Below are positions 23,880 through 33,273 of a stretch of 64,000 bases of DNA, in pieces (within the stretch, counting starts at the first letter, position 1; every line of letters starts with the position of its first letter). Both the position numbers and the translations under genes were made by a program. A model generated the notes under the pieces. That model did no database searches. It was given only the letters and a program-made list of their open reading frames with translations, and was not told the origin of the DNA. The stretch comes from Sphingobium vermicomposti (GTDB lineage Bacteria; Pseudomonadota; Alphaproteobacteria; Sphingomonadales; Sphingomonadaceae): assembly GCF_011762025.1 (NCBI RefSeq), contig NZ_JAASQR010000003.1, forward strand, positions 372,001 through 436,000. Reading direction: 5' to 3'.

Positions 23880-25682
23880 ATGCCCAGCTACACCGCCCCT
23901 GTCCGCGAAACTCGCTTCGTGCTCGATCATGTTCTGGGGTTGGATCGCTATTCCAATCTTCCGGGGTTCGAAAATGCCACGCCCGACCTTGTCGACGCGA
24001 TCCTGACCGAAGGCGGCAAGCTGGCGGCCGAAGTCCTCTTTCCCTTGAACGCCGTGGGCGACAAGGAAGGCTGCACCCGCAATCCCGACGGCAGCGTCAC
24101 CACCCCGACCGGATTCAAGCAGGCGTTCGACACCTATGTTGAGGGCGGCTGGACCACCTTGCAGGCACCGGTCGAATATGGCGGACAGGCACTGCCCAAC
24201 GTCGTGGGAACGGCTGTGGGCGAATATATCCTGTCAGCCAATCACTCCTTTGAAATGTATCATGGCCTGACCAACGGCGCGGTGGAAGCCCTGCTGGTGA
24301 AGGGCAGCGCGGAACAGAAGCAAAAATATGTGCCCAACATGGTGTCGGGCAAATGGACCGGCACCATGAACCTGACGGAGCCGCACGCAGGCACGGACCT
24401 TGGCCTTATAAAGACCAAGGCGGTGCCCAATGACGACGGCAGCTATGCGATTACCGGCACCAAGATTTTCATTTCGGCGGGCGAACATGACCTGGCCGAA
24501 AACATCATCCATCTGGTTCTGGCCAAAACGCCAGACGCGCCGGAAGGCAGCAAGGGCATCTCGCTGTTCGTCGTGCCCAAGATCATGGTGAAGGACGACG
24601 GGTCGCTGGGGCAGCGCAACGCGGTTTCCTGCGGATCGCTGGAACATAAGATGGGCATTCACGGCAATGCGACGTGCGTCATGAACTATGACGGCGCGAC
24701 CGGATGGCTGGTGGGTGAGGAAAATAAGGGCCTCGCCGCCATGTTCATCATGATGAACGCCGCGCGTATGTGGGTCGGAATGCAGGGGCTGGGCCAGGCG
24801 GAGATCGCGTTCCAGAACGCCGTTCATTATGCGCGCGAGCGTCGGCAGGGCCGCGCACTGGCCGGGCCTAAGGACAGCGACGAAAAGGCCGATACGTTGT
24901 TCGTCCATCCCGACGTGCGCCGCATGCTGATGGAGGCCAAGGCGCTGACCGAAGGATTGCGCGCCCTGATGCTATGGGGCGGGCTTCAGGTCGACCTTGC
25001 CCATCGCGCCGCCACCGAAGAAGAACGGCAGGCAGCAGATGACCTGGTCGGCCTGCTCACGCCGGTCATCAAGGGCTATGGCACCGACAAGGGCTTTGAC
25101 GTGACGGTCATGTGCCAGCAAGTGTTCGGCGGCCATGGCTACATCTGGGAAAATGGCGCCGAACAATATGTCCGCGACGCGCGTATCGCCCAAATTTACG
25201 AAGGCACCAACGGTATACAGGCGATGGACCTGGTCGGCCGGAAGTTGCCACTGAACGGCGGGCGGGCGTTGCAGGCCTTCCTGAAATTGGTGGCGGACGA
25301 AATCGCCGAGGCCAAAGACAATCAAAAGCTGGCCGCCTTCGCGCAGGCGCTGGAAAAGGCAAGCGGCCAATTACAGGCCGCGACCATGTGGTTGATGCAG
25401 AACGCGATGCAAAACCCGAACAACGCCGGGGCGGGCGCGGTGCCCTATATGCACCTGATGGGCATCGTCGCGACCGGCCTGATGTGGTTGCGCATGGCAA
25501 AGGCTGCGGCGGCCATGCTGGACGCGGGCGAAGGCGATGCCGCCTATCTGGAAGCAAAGCTGGTAACCGCCCGCTACTTCGCCGAACGCATCATGCCCGA
25601 CGCAGGAGCGCTGCGCCGCAAGATTGAAGGCGGTGCGGAAAGCCTGATGGCGATCGACCCGGACATGTTCCTGGCGGGTTAA
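23880..25682 (+). CDS. Acyl-CoA dehydrogenase (long form with C-terminal extension)
   Basis: A 600-residue FAD enzyme of the 3-methylmercaptopropionyl-CoA dehydrogenase/AcdA-like branch. The N-terminal part has [11 protein letters not shown]; the FAD-binding motif is [14 protein letters not shown] with IFISAGEHD; the catalytic region holds [34 protein letters not shown], where Glu of YEGTNG is the likely base. The C-terminal about 120 residues are the extension (PF12806) of the 60-kDa class. GGAGAAG precedes the ATG. It follows the MerR gene closely, so it is probably under that operator. The exact acyl-CoA substrate is unknown. Confidence 0.94.
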   Translation: MPSYTAPVRETRFVLDHVLGLDRYSNLPGFENATPDLVDAILTEGGKLAAEVLFPLNAVGDKEGCTRNPDGSVTTPTGFKQAFDTYVEGGWTTLQAPVEYGGQALPNVVGTAVGEYILSANHSFEMYHGLTNGAVEALLVKGSAEQKQKYVPNMVSGKWTGTMNLTEPHAGTDLGLIKTKAVPNDDGSYAITGTKIFISAGEHDLAENIIHLVLAKTPDAPEGSKGISLFVVPKIMVKDDGSLGQRNAVSCGSLEHKMGIHGNATCVMNYDGATGWLVGEENKGLAAMFIMMNAARMWVGMQGLGQAEIAFQNAVHYARERRQGRALAGPKDSDEKADTLFVHPDVRRMLMEAKALTEGLRALMLWGGLQVDLAHRAATEEERQAADDLVGLLTPVIKGYGTDKGFDVTVMCQQVFGGHGYIWENGAEQYVRDARIAQIYEGTNGIQAMDLVGRKLPLNGGRALQAFLKLVADEIAEAKDNQKLAAFAQALEKASGQLQAATMWLMQNAMQNPNNAGAGAVPYMHLMGIVATGLMWLRMAKAAAAMLDAGEGDAAYLEAKLVTARYFAERIMPDAGALRRKIEGGAESLMAIDPDMFLAG

Positions 25683-25751
25683 GGGACCAGTAGGGGCGCT
25701 TCTTCAGACGGGCGGCGGTTCATGCAAAGGCAGTAAGGGGGACATCCTTCT

Positions 25752-25870
25752 CCCCTCCCGCAGGCGGGAGGGGCCGGGGGTGGGCCAGCGCAACATTGGC
25801 GATGTTCTTCAAAGACTAGCCTTGAAGCCCACCCCTAACCCCTCCCGTCTATGGGAGGGGAATGTCCCGG
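25752..25870. repeat. Dispersed repeat family C, copy 1
   Basis: A 119-bp intergenic element framed by two hairpins with CCCCTCCCG/CGGGAGGGG arms (25752-25773, and 25839-25860 with one mismatch). Between them is a core that includes CAGCGCAACATTGGCGATG and TTCTTCAAAG. An inverted copy is at 53516-53623. It sits between the convergent acyl-CoA dehydrogenase and dnaJ genes. The rest of this 230-nt gap shows nothing recognisable. Confidence 0.85.
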
Positions 25871-25912
25871 AATGCTCGATAGCTGCCCTGATGCCGAGGC
25901 ACGCCTGACGCC

Positions 25913-27052
25913 TTAATCGCCCCAAATTTCCTTGAGCTTGCTGAAGAAGCCCGTCGATTGCGGGCATTCATCGCCCGTTTCCGTTGCGCGAAACTCTTCG
26001 AGCAGTTCGCGCTGGCGGGCGGTGAGGCGGGTTGGGGTTTCGACGTCGACCTGAACGACCAGGTCGCCCTGCCCCCGACCGTTCAGCACCGGCATGCCCG
26101 CGCCGCGCTGGCGGATTTGCTTGCCGGACTGGATGCCGCTGGGGATCTTGATCTCGTGCCGCTGGCCGTCGAGGCCGGGCACTTCGATGCTACCGCCCAG
26201 CGCCGCCGTGGTGATGCTGACGGGGCAGCGGCAAAACAGCGTCGTGCCGTCGCGTTCGAAGATCGAATGCCGTTTTACATGAAGGAAGATGTAGAGGTCG
26301 CCCGATGGCGCGCCCCGCGCTCCGGCTTCGCCTTCGCCGGACAGGCGGATGCGGGTGCCGTCATCGACACCGGCGGGAATGTTGACCGAAAGCGTCTTGG
26401 GCTTGTCGACGCGCCCTTCGCCACGACAGCTGCGGCAGGGGCTTTCAATGACCTGGCCTGCGCCGTTGCAGCCCGGACAGGTCCGTTCGACGACGAAGAA
26501 CCCTTGCTGCGCCCGCACCTGGCCATGACCATGGCAGGTCGTGCAGGTCTTGACCCCGGTCCCCGGCTGCGCGCCAGAGCCGTCACAGCTGTCGCAGGGC
26601 GCGGAAACCTCGATCTCGATCTCGGTCTGCTTGCCGTGATAAGCTTCGTTGAGGCTGATCTCCATGTCGTAGCGCAGGTCGGCACCGCGCCGCTGGGACT
26701 GACGCCCACCGCCGCCAAAGCCGTTCTGGCCAAAGATCGTCTCAAAAATATCGCCAAGGTCCGAAAAGCCGCCAGCGCCGCGGCCATTGAAGCCGCCGCC
26801 CCCGCCGCCGCCATTCTGGGCATTGGTATAGGCCGCATGGCCATATCGGTCATAGGCGGCGCGCTTTTGCGGGTCCTTGAGGCACTCATAGGCTTCGGAC
26901 ACGGCCTTGAACCTGGCCTCGCCATCGCTGCATCCCCCGGTCTTGTCCGGGTGATATTTCATGGCCAGCTTGCGATAGGCGCTCTTGATCACGCCTGCGT
27001 CCGCCGTCCGCTCGACTTCGAGCAGTTCGTAATAGTCCAATTCGCTACTCAT
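25913..27052 (-). CDS. dnaJ: Chaperone protein DnaJ
   Basis: A 379-residue Hsp40. The J domain (1-70) has [31 protein letters not shown] split by the HPD motif; a Gly-rich region (about 78-115) follows; then four zinc repeats [24 protein letters not shown] and CRSCRGEG; and the substrate-binding C-terminal domain. The chosen start [11 protein letters not shown] gives the conserved N-terminus; an ATG 22 codons earlier gives a non-conserved extension. It delivers substrates to DnaK and stimulates its ATPase. It follows dnaK after about 116 nt in the same operon. Confidence 0.97.
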   Translation of the reverse strand: MSSELDYYELLEVERTADAGVIKSAYRKLAMKYHPDKTGGCSDGEARFKAVSEAYECLKDPQKRAAYDRYGHAAYTNAQNGGGGGGGFNGRGAGGFSDLGDIFETIFGQNGFGGGGRQSQRRGADLRYDMEISLNEAYHGKQTEIEIEVSAPCDSCDGSGAQPGTGVKTCTTCHGHGQVRAQQGFFVVERTCPGCNGAGQVIESPCRSCRGEGRVDKPKTLSVNIPAGVDDGTRIRLSGEGEAGARGAPSGDLYIFLHVKRHSIFERDGTTLFCRCPVSITTAALGGSIEVPGLDGQRHEIKIPSGIQSGKQIRQRGAGMPVLNGRGQGDLVVQVDVETPTRLTARQRELLEEFRATETGDECPQSTGFFSKLKEIWGD

Positions 27053-27168
27053 CTCGCCCCCGGCGCGCGCACGTTCCGCGACTTCTTTTCCAGGACCCGT
27101 GCCGCACGGCGGTAGCAACTACCATAGCCGTACGGTTCGAGCGAAGTCGGGAAGCGCTTCATCGAGCC

Positions 27169-29067
27169 TTACGCCTTGTTGTCGTCCACTTCCGAAAATT
27201 CGGCATCGACGACATCATCATCGGCCTTGGGCGCATCTGCATCCGGGGAAGCTCCTTGAGCCTGCTCCTTTTCATAGATGGCCTGGCCCAGCTTCATCGC
27301 GACCTGGGCGAGTTCCTGCGCCTTGGTCTTCATCGCCTCGACGTCACCGCCTTCGACAGCGGACTTGGTCGCGGCAATCGCCGTTTCGATTTCCGACTTC
27401 AGCGCGGCGTCAACCTTGTCGCCATGCTCTTCCAGCTGCTTTTCCGTGGTGTGAATCAGGCTTTCGGCGTTGTTCTTCGCCTCGGCCCCCTCACGCCGCT
27501 TCTTGTCCTCTTCGGCGAAGCGCTCTGCATCCTTGACCATCTGGTCGATGTCAGCATCGGACAGACCGCCCGAAGCCTGGATGCGGATCTGCTGTTCCTT
27601 GCCCGTGCCCTTGTCCTTGGCATGGACATTGACGAGGCCGTTGGCATCGATGTCGAAAGTGACTTCGATCTGCGGCACGCCACGCGGTGCGGGCGGAATG
27701 CCGACCAGGTCGAACTGACCCAGCAGCTTGTTGTCCGCCGCCATTTCACGTTCGCCCTGAAACACGCGGATCGTCACCGCCTGCTGATTGTCGTCGGCGG
27801 TCGAATAGACCTGCGACTTCTTGGCCGGGATGGTGGTGTTGCGGTCGATCATGCGGGTGAACACGCCGCCCAGCGTTTCGATGCCCAGCGACAGGGGCGT
27901 CACGTCGAGCAGCAGCACGTCCTTGACGTCGCCCTGCAGCACGCCCGCCTGAATCGCCGCGCCCATGGCGACGACTTCGTCCGGGTTGACGCCGGTGTGC
28001 GGCTCCATGCCGAAAAAGTCCTTCACGGCCTCACGCACCTTGGGCATGCGGGTCATGCCGCCGACAAGGACGACTTCGCTGATCTCGCTTGCTGCAATAC
28101 CGGCGTCGGCCAACGCCTTCTTGCAAGGCTCCATGGTCCGCTTGATGAGGTCCATCACCAGCCGTTCCAGGTCCGAGCGGGTGATATTCTTCACCAGATG
28201 CTTGGGACCATTCTGGTCAGCAGTGATGAAGGGCAGGTTGACTTCGGTCGTCTGCGCCGAAGACAGTTCGATCTTCGCCTTTTCAGCCGCTTCCTTGAGG
28301 CGCTGCAGCGCCAGCTTGTCCTTGGTGAGGTCAATGCCCTCATCCTTCTTGAAGCCTTCGGCCAGATATTCCACCAGCTTGGCGTCAAAATCCTCGCCGC
28401 CCAGGAAGGTGTCGCCGTTGGTCGACTTCACTTCGAACACGCCATCGCCGATCTCAAGGATCGAGATGTCGAAGGTGCCGCCGCCAAGGTCATAGACCGC
28501 GATGGTCTTGCCGTCCTGCTTATCCAGCCCGTAGGCGAGCGCCGCAGCGGTCGGCTCGTTGATGATGCGCAGCACTTCCAGGCCAGCGATCTGGCCGGCG
28601 TCCTTGGTCGCCTGACGCTGGGCGTCGTTGAAGTAGGCGGGAACGGTGATGACCGCCTGCGTAACCGTCTCGCCCAGATAGCTCTCGGCGGTTTCCTTCA
28701 TCTTCTGCAGGGTGAAGGCGGAAATCTGCGAAGGCGAATAATCCTTGCCGCCCGCCTGGACCCATGCGTCGCCATTGCCGCCCTTCACGATGTGATAGGG
28801 GACAAGTTCCATGTCCTTCTTCGTCGTCGGGTCGTCGAAGCGACGACCGATCAGGCGCTTCACGGCGAAAATGGTGTTATCCGGGTTGGTGACGGCCTGG
28901 CGCTTGGCAGGCTGGCCGATCAGGCGCTCGCCATCCTTGGTGAAGGCGACGATAGACGGCGTGGTCCGCGCGCCTTCCGCATTTTCAATCACTTTGGGCT
29001 TGCCGCCATCCATCACAGCAACGCAGCTGTTGGTGGTGCCAAGGTCAATGCCGATTACTTTTCCCAT
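27169..29067 (-). CDS. dnaK: Chaperone protein DnaK (Hsp70)
   Basis: A 632-residue Hsp70. The nucleotide-binding domain begins [18 protein letters not shown] and includes [26 protein letters not shown] and [12 protein letters not shown]; the linker [15 protein letters not shown] leads into the peptide-binding domain with [15 protein letters not shown]; the tail ends in an acidic [23 protein letters not shown] precedes the ATG. Transcription is probably heat-induced from the sigma-32 type promoter at 29152-29180; dnaJ is cotranscribed. Confidence 0.98.
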   Translation of the reverse strand: MGKVIGIDLGTTNSCVAVMDGGKPKVIENAEGARTTPSIVAFTKDGERLIGQPAKRQAVTNPDNTIFAVKRLIGRRFDDPTTKKDMELVPYHIVKGGNGDAWVQAGGKDYSPSQISAFTLQKMKETAESYLGETVTQAVITVPAYFNDAQRQATKDAGQIAGLEVLRIINEPTAAALAYGLDKQDGKTIAVYDLGGGTFDISILEIGDGVFEVKSTNGDTFLGGEDFDAKLVEYLAEGFKKDEGIDLTKDKLALQRLKEAAEKAKIELSSAQTTEVNLPFITADQNGPKHLVKNITRSDLERLVMDLIKRTMEPCKKALADAGIAASEISEVVLVGGMTRMPKVREAVKDFFGMEPHTGVNPDEVVAMGAAIQAGVLQGDVKDVLLLDVTPLSLGIETLGGVFTRMIDRNTTIPAKKSQVYSTADDNQQAVTIRVFQGEREMAADNKLLGQFDLVGIPPAPRGVPQIEVTFDIDANGLVNVHAKDKGTGKEQQIRIQASGGLSDADIDQMVKDAERFAEEDKKRREGAEAKNNAESLIHTTEKQLEEHGDKVDAALKSEIETAIAATKSAVEGGDVEAMKTKAQELAQVAMKLGQAIYEKEQAQGASPDADAPKADDDVVDAEFSEVDDNKA

Positions 29068-29151
29068 TTCGTCCTCTTTAACCCCAATTCGTTCAGCGGT
29101 TGACGGCCCCATACCTCACGAAAGCGCCAAGGCAAGGCCATTTGCGGATGG

Positions 29152-29180
29152 GATATAGGCGCGATCTTTCTTGGCACAAG
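29152..29180 (-). promoter_or_regulatory. Sigma-32 (RpoH) type heat-shock promoter of dnaKJ
   Basis: On the minus strand CTTG (29180-29177), a 17-nt spacer, then CCTATATC (29159-29152). This fits the alphaproteobacterial RpoH pattern of CTTG, 17-18 nt, CYTAT. It predicts a 5' leader of roughly 75-80 nt before dnaK. Confidence 0.8.
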
Positions 29181-29241
29181 AAGCCGTGGCGATTAGCGTA
29201 ACAATCGACCGGAAACGAGACAGTCACGAAAGCAACAGGCG

Positions 29242-29709
29242 ATGCGCGCATTTTTATCCTTCCTTCCCCTTGCTGCTCCTATTTTGCTGACCGCATGCGG
29301 CGATCCCGCCCCCACCTATGTCGATCAGGCCTGGGTCCGGCTCAGCCCGAACAAGGACCGCCCCTCCTCCGGCTATTTCGTCGCACATGGCGGCGATGCG
29401 GACACGCAACTGCGCGGCGTCATGACGGATTATGCGCTGAAGGTGGAGATGCATGAAAGCATCAATGAAGGCGGCGTCATGAAGATGAAGGCGATCGATT
29501 CGGTCGATATCCCGGCCAAGGGCAAGGTCGCCTTCGCGCCGGGCGGCAAGCATCTCATGATCTGGGGCATCAACGACACCGCGATCAACCGGGGCAAGAT
29601 GACCTTCACATTCCTATTGGCGAACGGCGACCGGCTGCTGGTTGACGCCGCCATTCAAAAGCCGGGCGGGGCAGAGCCTGCGATGGCCGCTGGCGGCGAG
29701 CATGAATAG
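29242..29709 (+). CDS. Periplasmic copper chaperone PCu(A)C, lipoprotein
   Basis: A 155-residue protein with a lipoprotein signal (lipobox LTAC, Cys19). It carries the full PCu(A)C copper site H-X10-M-X21-H-X-M as His71, Met82, His104 and Met106 (MHES...MKMKAID...KHLMIWG). Family members bind Cu(I) in the periplasm and help to load the CuA or CuB centres of cytochrome oxidase. The lipid anchor is a variation on the usual soluble form. The next gene begins within 3 nt, so the two are likely cotranscribed. Confidence 0.95.
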   Translation: MRAFLSFLPLAAPILLTACGDPAPTYVDQAWVRLSPNKDRPSSGYFVAHGGDADTQLRGVMTDYALKVEMHESINEGGVMKMKAIDSVDIPAKGKVAFAPGGKHLMIWGINDTAINRGKMTFTFLLANGDRLLVDAAIQKPGGAEPAMAAGGEHE

Positions 29710-29711
29710 CA

Positions 29712-30176
29712 TTGAATAGCCGCGCCCTGACCCCTGCCGAAGCCACCCTTGCGCGGTCGGTGTTCGGAGGGGCCATCGACTATGACAAGGTGCGGGTGCA
29801 CAATCGCAAATGGTGGCCGCTCCAGCCGCGTCGGGTGACCATGGCGCCAGACGGCAATCTGTGGTTCCATCCGGGCAGCGGACTGTTCTGCCCCGACTTT
29901 TGTGACGCGCCGCTACATCTTCAGGGGCATTTCATCCATGAAATGACGCATGTCTGGCAGGCGCAGAAAGGCGGCAAATGGTATCTGCCGCTGATGCGCC
30001 ATCCTTTCTGCCGATATGGCTATGACATCGAGCCGGGCCGCCCGTTCCACCGTTACGGGCTGGAGCAGCAGGCGGAAATCGTGCGGCACAGCTTCCTGCT
30101 GAAACAAGGCGCGCGCGTCGAGGGCAAGCCACCGCTTGCCGTATATGAAGCGTTGCTGCCCTTCACCGCCGCCTGA
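29712..30176 (+). CDS. HExxH zinc-metallopeptidase-like protein (vgr-related)
   Basis: A 154-residue protein with HFIHEMTHVWQAQKGG, i.e. His76-Glu77-x-x-His80, an intact HExxH zinc-protease motif, and a later Glu in YGLEQQAEIVRH that could be the third ligand. Related sphingomonad proteins are annotated as vgr-related or DUF4157-like. No signal peptide is visible, so it seems cytoplasmic. The start is a TTG just 2 nt after the stop of the copper-chaperone gene; no in-frame ATG exists before Met44. Its substrate is unknown, and the copper link is only by neighbourhood. Confidence 0.75.
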   Translation: MNSRALTPAEATLARSVFGGAIDYDKVRVHNRKWWPLQPRRVTMAPDGNLWFHPGSGLFCPDFCDAPLHLQGHFIHEMTHVWQAQKGGKWYLPLMRHPFCRYGYDIEPGRPFHRYGLEQQAEIVRHSFLLKQGARVEGKPPLAVYEALLPFTAA

Positions 30177-30231
30177 GCGCACTGCGGAAAGCACCAGCTC
30201 TTAGAACTCCATCCATGCTATATCATCATCC

Positions 30232-30585
30232 ATGCGCATCCTGACCGCCCTGCTGCCGCTGGCAGCCTTTCTCGCGACGCCAGCCTTCGCCGGGCAAGCT
30301 GAGCGCGCGGGGCATTATTATCTGCGCGGGGTGATGGAGACGGGATCGGAACTGATGCTCCATCCCGACGGGCGCTTTCAATGGTATCTCGTCTACGGCG
30401 CGCTCGACCTGTTTGCCGAGGGTGAGTGGAAAGAGGCAGATGGCGCGGTCATCCTTACCGCTCGCAAGAGCAAGGACGTCCCGAAGCCAGGGTTCGAAAC
30501 GCTCGTGCTGACCGTCCATGACCGTGCGCTGATCCCGCCGGACGGGCGCGGTGCCTATACAAAGCCGTCGGACGAGAAGGACTAG
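30232..30585 (+). CDS. Exported hypothetical protein
   Basis: A 117-residue protein with a clear signal peptide (MRILTALLPLAAFLATPAFAGQA). The mature part reads like one small beta domain: GHYYLRGVMETGSELMLHPDGRFQWYLVYGALDLFAEGEWKEADGAVILTA in pieces. This layout is typical of small periplasmic beta-barrel proteins of unknown function. The stop overlaps by 4 nt the stop of the convergent LD-carboxypeptidase gene. No catalytic motif is visible. Confidence 0.75.
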   Translation: MRILTALLPLAAFLATPAFAGQAERAGHYYLRGVMETGSELMLHPDGRFQWYLVYGALDLFAEGEWKEADGAVILTARKSKDVPKPGFETLVLTVHDRALIPPDGRGAYTKPSDEKD

Positions 30586-31610
30586 CGCACTGCCGGTTCC
30601 AGCAGGCGGATGCTGCCAATATCAGCGTCAATCTCTGCCCGAACGCCGACCGGCAGGCTGAACTGGCTGGCGATATGGCCGATGGACGCGCCCTGAAAAG
30701 CGGGGACGCCCAGCGGCTCAAAATGCTGTTGAAGCACTTCCGACACGGTGAAGCCGCCATAGGACGGCTCGCTGGCGGCGCAGTTGGTGCATTGGCCAAA
30801 GACCACCCCGGCAACCTTGCCCAGCAATCCGGCGAGCGACAGCTGCGTCAGCATCCGGTCGATCCGGTAGGGCGCTTCGCCCACATCCTCCAGGAACAGG
30901 ATGGCACCATCGAAATCGGGCAACCAGGGTGTACCCGCCAGCGCCGCCAGCACAGTCAGGTTGCCGCCCAGCAGCCGCCCCGTCCCCTTGCCGCCGCGAA
31001 AAGTGCGGATGCGCCCGCTGCGCTGAACAAGCCGGTCCTCATGACCAATAGGATTGACCAGCGTCGGAGTAGCGCCGTCAAAGGCAATCGCGCGAAAGGC
31101 ATCCCAGGAAAATCGCGGCCAGCTGCTCGCGGCATTGGGACCATGAATCGTCGGAAATCCAGCGCGGGCAGCGAATGCCAGATGAAGCGCGGTGATGTCG
31201 CTAAAGCCGACCAGCAGCTTCGGATTGGCGCGGATCGTCGCGAAATCGAGAAGCGGCAGAATGCGCGCGCAGCCCCATCCTCCCCGCACGGCGAAGACGG
31301 CGCGAACGTCGGGATCGGCGAACATCGCGTTGACGTCGGCAGCCCGGTCCGCATCCGTCCCAGCCAGATAGCCCCGCCGTTCGGCCAGATGCTTGCCCAG
31401 CTTCGGCTTGAGGCCCATCGCGACGATGGTTTCCTGAACCACAGCCAGATCAAACAGATCGTCGGTAAAGCCCGCAGGCTCGATCAGGCCGACCGTATCG
31501 CCTGGACGCAGCCGGTGCGGCTTGCCCACGGGTGCGGACGCGGGAGCTTTCGCAGCGGCCAGAGCGCCGCCCATCGCCGCCAGCATCATGCGCCGGTCCA
31601 GTCCTGTCAC
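30582..31610 (-). CDS. LD-carboxypeptidase (peptidase family S66), Tat-type signal
   Basis: A 342-residue serine peptidase of the LdcA/MccF group. A GTG start gives MTGLDRRMMLAAMGGALAAAKAP, where DRRMM plus the hydrophobic run resembles a twin-arginine signal. Family landmarks are RPGDTVGLIEPAGF, VFAVRGGWGCARILP, the nucleophile Ser in VGFSDITALHLA, Glu in AILFLEDVGEAPYRIDRM and His in GHIASQFSLPVG. These enzymes trim the terminal D-Ala of muropeptides or act in peptide-antibiotic immunity. The gene starts 5 nt after the cupin stop, so the two form an operon. Confidence 0.9.
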   Translation of the reverse strand: MTGLDRRMMLAAMGGALAAAKAPASAPVGKPHRLRPGDTVGLIEPAGFTDDLFDLAVVQETIVAMGLKPKLGKHLAERRGYLAGTDADRAADVNAMFADPDVRAVFAVRGGWGCARILPLLDFATIRANPKLLVGFSDITALHLAFAARAGFPTIHGPNAASSWPRFSWDAFRAIAFDGATPTLVNPIGHEDRLVQRSGRIRTFRGGKGTGRLLGGNLTVLAALAGTPWLPDFDGAILFLEDVGEAPYRIDRMLTQLSLAGLLGKVAGVVFGQCTNCAASEPSYGGFTVSEVLQQHFEPLGVPAFQGASIGHIASQFSLPVGVRAEIDADIGSIRLLEPAVR

Positions 31611-31615
31611 CCCGG

Positions 31616-32059
31616 TCAAAATAGCCGCCCGTCCTTGTGGCTGTAAGTTCCCCCGGACCAACGAAGGTCTATGTCGGGATAATGCGCATCGCCCATTGGC
31701 ACGCGACCGAACGCCAGAAATGCGCAGTCCGATCCGCTTTCATTCACCAGATGATGCCCGTCTGGATGCCCTTTTGGAAAGGCGGCCATGTCCCCGGCTT
31801 TCAGCAGCACTCGGCCAGCTTCCTCGACCAGCACCGCTTCGCCGCTCAGCATGACCACAAACTCATCCTCGTCCTCATGCCAGTGGCGCTGCGACGAAGC
31901 GGCCCCCGGTTTCAGCACGACATGACTGATGCCGAAATCGGCAAGTCCCGCCGCCGGGCCAAGCCGGCGCACCCAGCGGTCCGCGACAGCTGCGGCGAAC
32001 TGCGGCGGATAGCCGGTGCGATTGGTCTGCTCCATGGCTGCAAGATCGATCTTGGGCAT
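31616..32059 (-). CDS. Cupin-domain protein
   Basis: A 147-residue single-cupin protein. Motif 1 is RHWHEDEDEFVVMLSGEAVL (metal ligands His, His, Glu) and motif 2 is FPKGHPDGHHLVN (His). The metal site therefore looks complete. It resembles the small cupins annotated as transcription-linked or sugar-binding, with no certain function. AAGGGAAAGATC upstream gives a good ribosome site. It precedes the LD-carboxypeptidase gene by 5 nt and is probably coupled with it. It is divergent from dapE, sharing a 51-nt gap. Confidence 0.88.
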   Translation of the reverse strand: MPKIDLAAMEQTNRTGYPPQFAAAVADRWVRRLGPAAGLADFGISHVVLKPGAASSQRHWHEDEDEFVVMLSGEAVLVEEAGRVLLKAGDMAAFPKGHPDGHHLVNESGSDCAFLAFGRVPMGDAHYPDIDLRWSGGTYSHKDGRLF

Positions 32060-32110
32060 GATCTTTCCCTTCCGCTGGCAAAGGCGCTAGCCTTTCGCTA
32101 ACGCAGCGCC

Positions 32111-33253
32111 ATGATCATGACCAGCACCAATGCCGACGTAGTGAGCATAGCGAGCAAGCTGATAGCCTGCCCATCGGTGACGCCTGCGCGTGGCGAAGTG
32201 TTCGCCGTGATGGAATCGCTGCTGCTGCCGCTGGGCTTTACCGTCGACCGTTTCGTGACGGGCGAAGCGCCCGACGGCCCGGTGGAAAATCTGATCGCCT
32301 GGCGCACGACCGGCGCGGGACCGCATTTTGCCTTTGCAGGGCATCTGGATGTCGTGCCGCCAGGCAATGGCTGGGCCAGCGACCCATTCACGCCCGACAT
32401 TCGCGGTGATTTGCTGCATGGCCGTGGGGCGGTGGACATGAAGGGGTCCATCGCCGCCTTCGTCGCCGCGCTCGCAGATATTCCCGGCGATTTGTCAGGC
32501 ACCGTCAGCCTGATCATCACCGGCGACGAGGAAGGACCCGCCGTCTATGGCACGCTGGCCCTGATGGACCGAATGGCTGCCCATGGCCTGCGGCCCGACC
32601 TTTGCCTGGTGGGAGAACCCACATCATCCCAGCGGCTGGGGGATGTCATCAAGATCGGCCGACGTGGGTCGGTGAATATGTGGATCAAGGTCGATGGCGT
32701 TCAGGGCCATGTCGCCTATCCGCATCTGGCCGACAATCCCATTCCCCGGCTGGTCCGCATATTGTCGGCGATTGAAGCCGAGGTGCTGGACGCAGGCACG
32801 GACTGGTTCCAACCGAGCAACATCGAAATCACGGACCTTGAGGTAGGCAACCCCGCAACCAATGTGATCCCCGCCGCCGCCCATGCGCGCATTTCCATCC
32901 GTTTCAACGATCAACATAGCGGCGCGAGCCTGATCGACCGGATTACCGCAATTGCTGCGGTCGAAGGCGGCGTCGTGACCGCGAAGATCAGCGGCGAACC
33001 CTTCCTGACGCAGCCGGGCGCGCTTTCGGATCTGGTCGCGGGCGCGATCCGCGACGTCACGGGTGTAGAAGCGGAGCTATCGACGACGGGCGGGACATCG
33101 GACGCCCGTTTCCTTTCGCGGCTGTGCCCGGTGGTGGAATTCGGCCTTAACAACGGAACGATGCACAAGCTGGACGAAGCCGTCGCGATCGATGACCTGA
33201 AAGACCTGACCCGCATCTATGCGCTGGTCGTGCGCCGCGCGTTGGGGGGCTGA
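32111..33253 (+). CDS. dapE: Succinyl-diaminopimelate desuccinylase
   Basis: A 380-residue M20 dizinc hydrolase of the lysine/meso-diaminopimelate pathway. Metal motifs are FAFAGHLDVVPPGNGW and GRGAVDMKGSIAAFVAAL, followed by ITGDEEGPA (general base Glu) and CLVGEPTS. TTGGTSDARFL and the ending FGLNNGTMHKLDEAVAIDDL are specific for DapE rather than ArgE. It supplies cell-wall precursors. The start could be two codons later (second ATG). Confidence 0.95.
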   Translation: MIMTSTNADVVSIASKLIACPSVTPARGEVFAVMESLLLPLGFTVDRFVTGEAPDGPVENLIAWRTTGAGPHFAFAGHLDVVPPGNGWASDPFTPDIRGDLLHGRGAVDMKGSIAAFVAALADIPGDLSGTVSLIITGDEEGPAVYGTLALMDRMAAHGLRPDLCLVGEPTSSQRLGDVIKIGRRGSVNMWIKVDGVQGHVAYPHLADNPIPRLVRILSAIEAEVLDAGTDWFQPSNIEITDLEVGNPATNVIPAAAHARISIRFNDQHSGASLIDRITAIAAVEGGVVTAKISGEPFLTQPGALSDLVAGAIRDVTGVEAELSTTGGTSDARFLSRLCPVVEFGLNNGTMHKLDEAVAIDDLKDLTRIYALVVRRALGG

Positions 33254-33273
33254 ACGAGGGGTAAAGCTGGCGG

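Noticed and set aside
27256-29103. A 615-codon open frame on the plus strand opposite dnaK
   Set aside because: It is the antisense of a highly conserved high-GC gene; its translation shows no domain and dnaK is certain.
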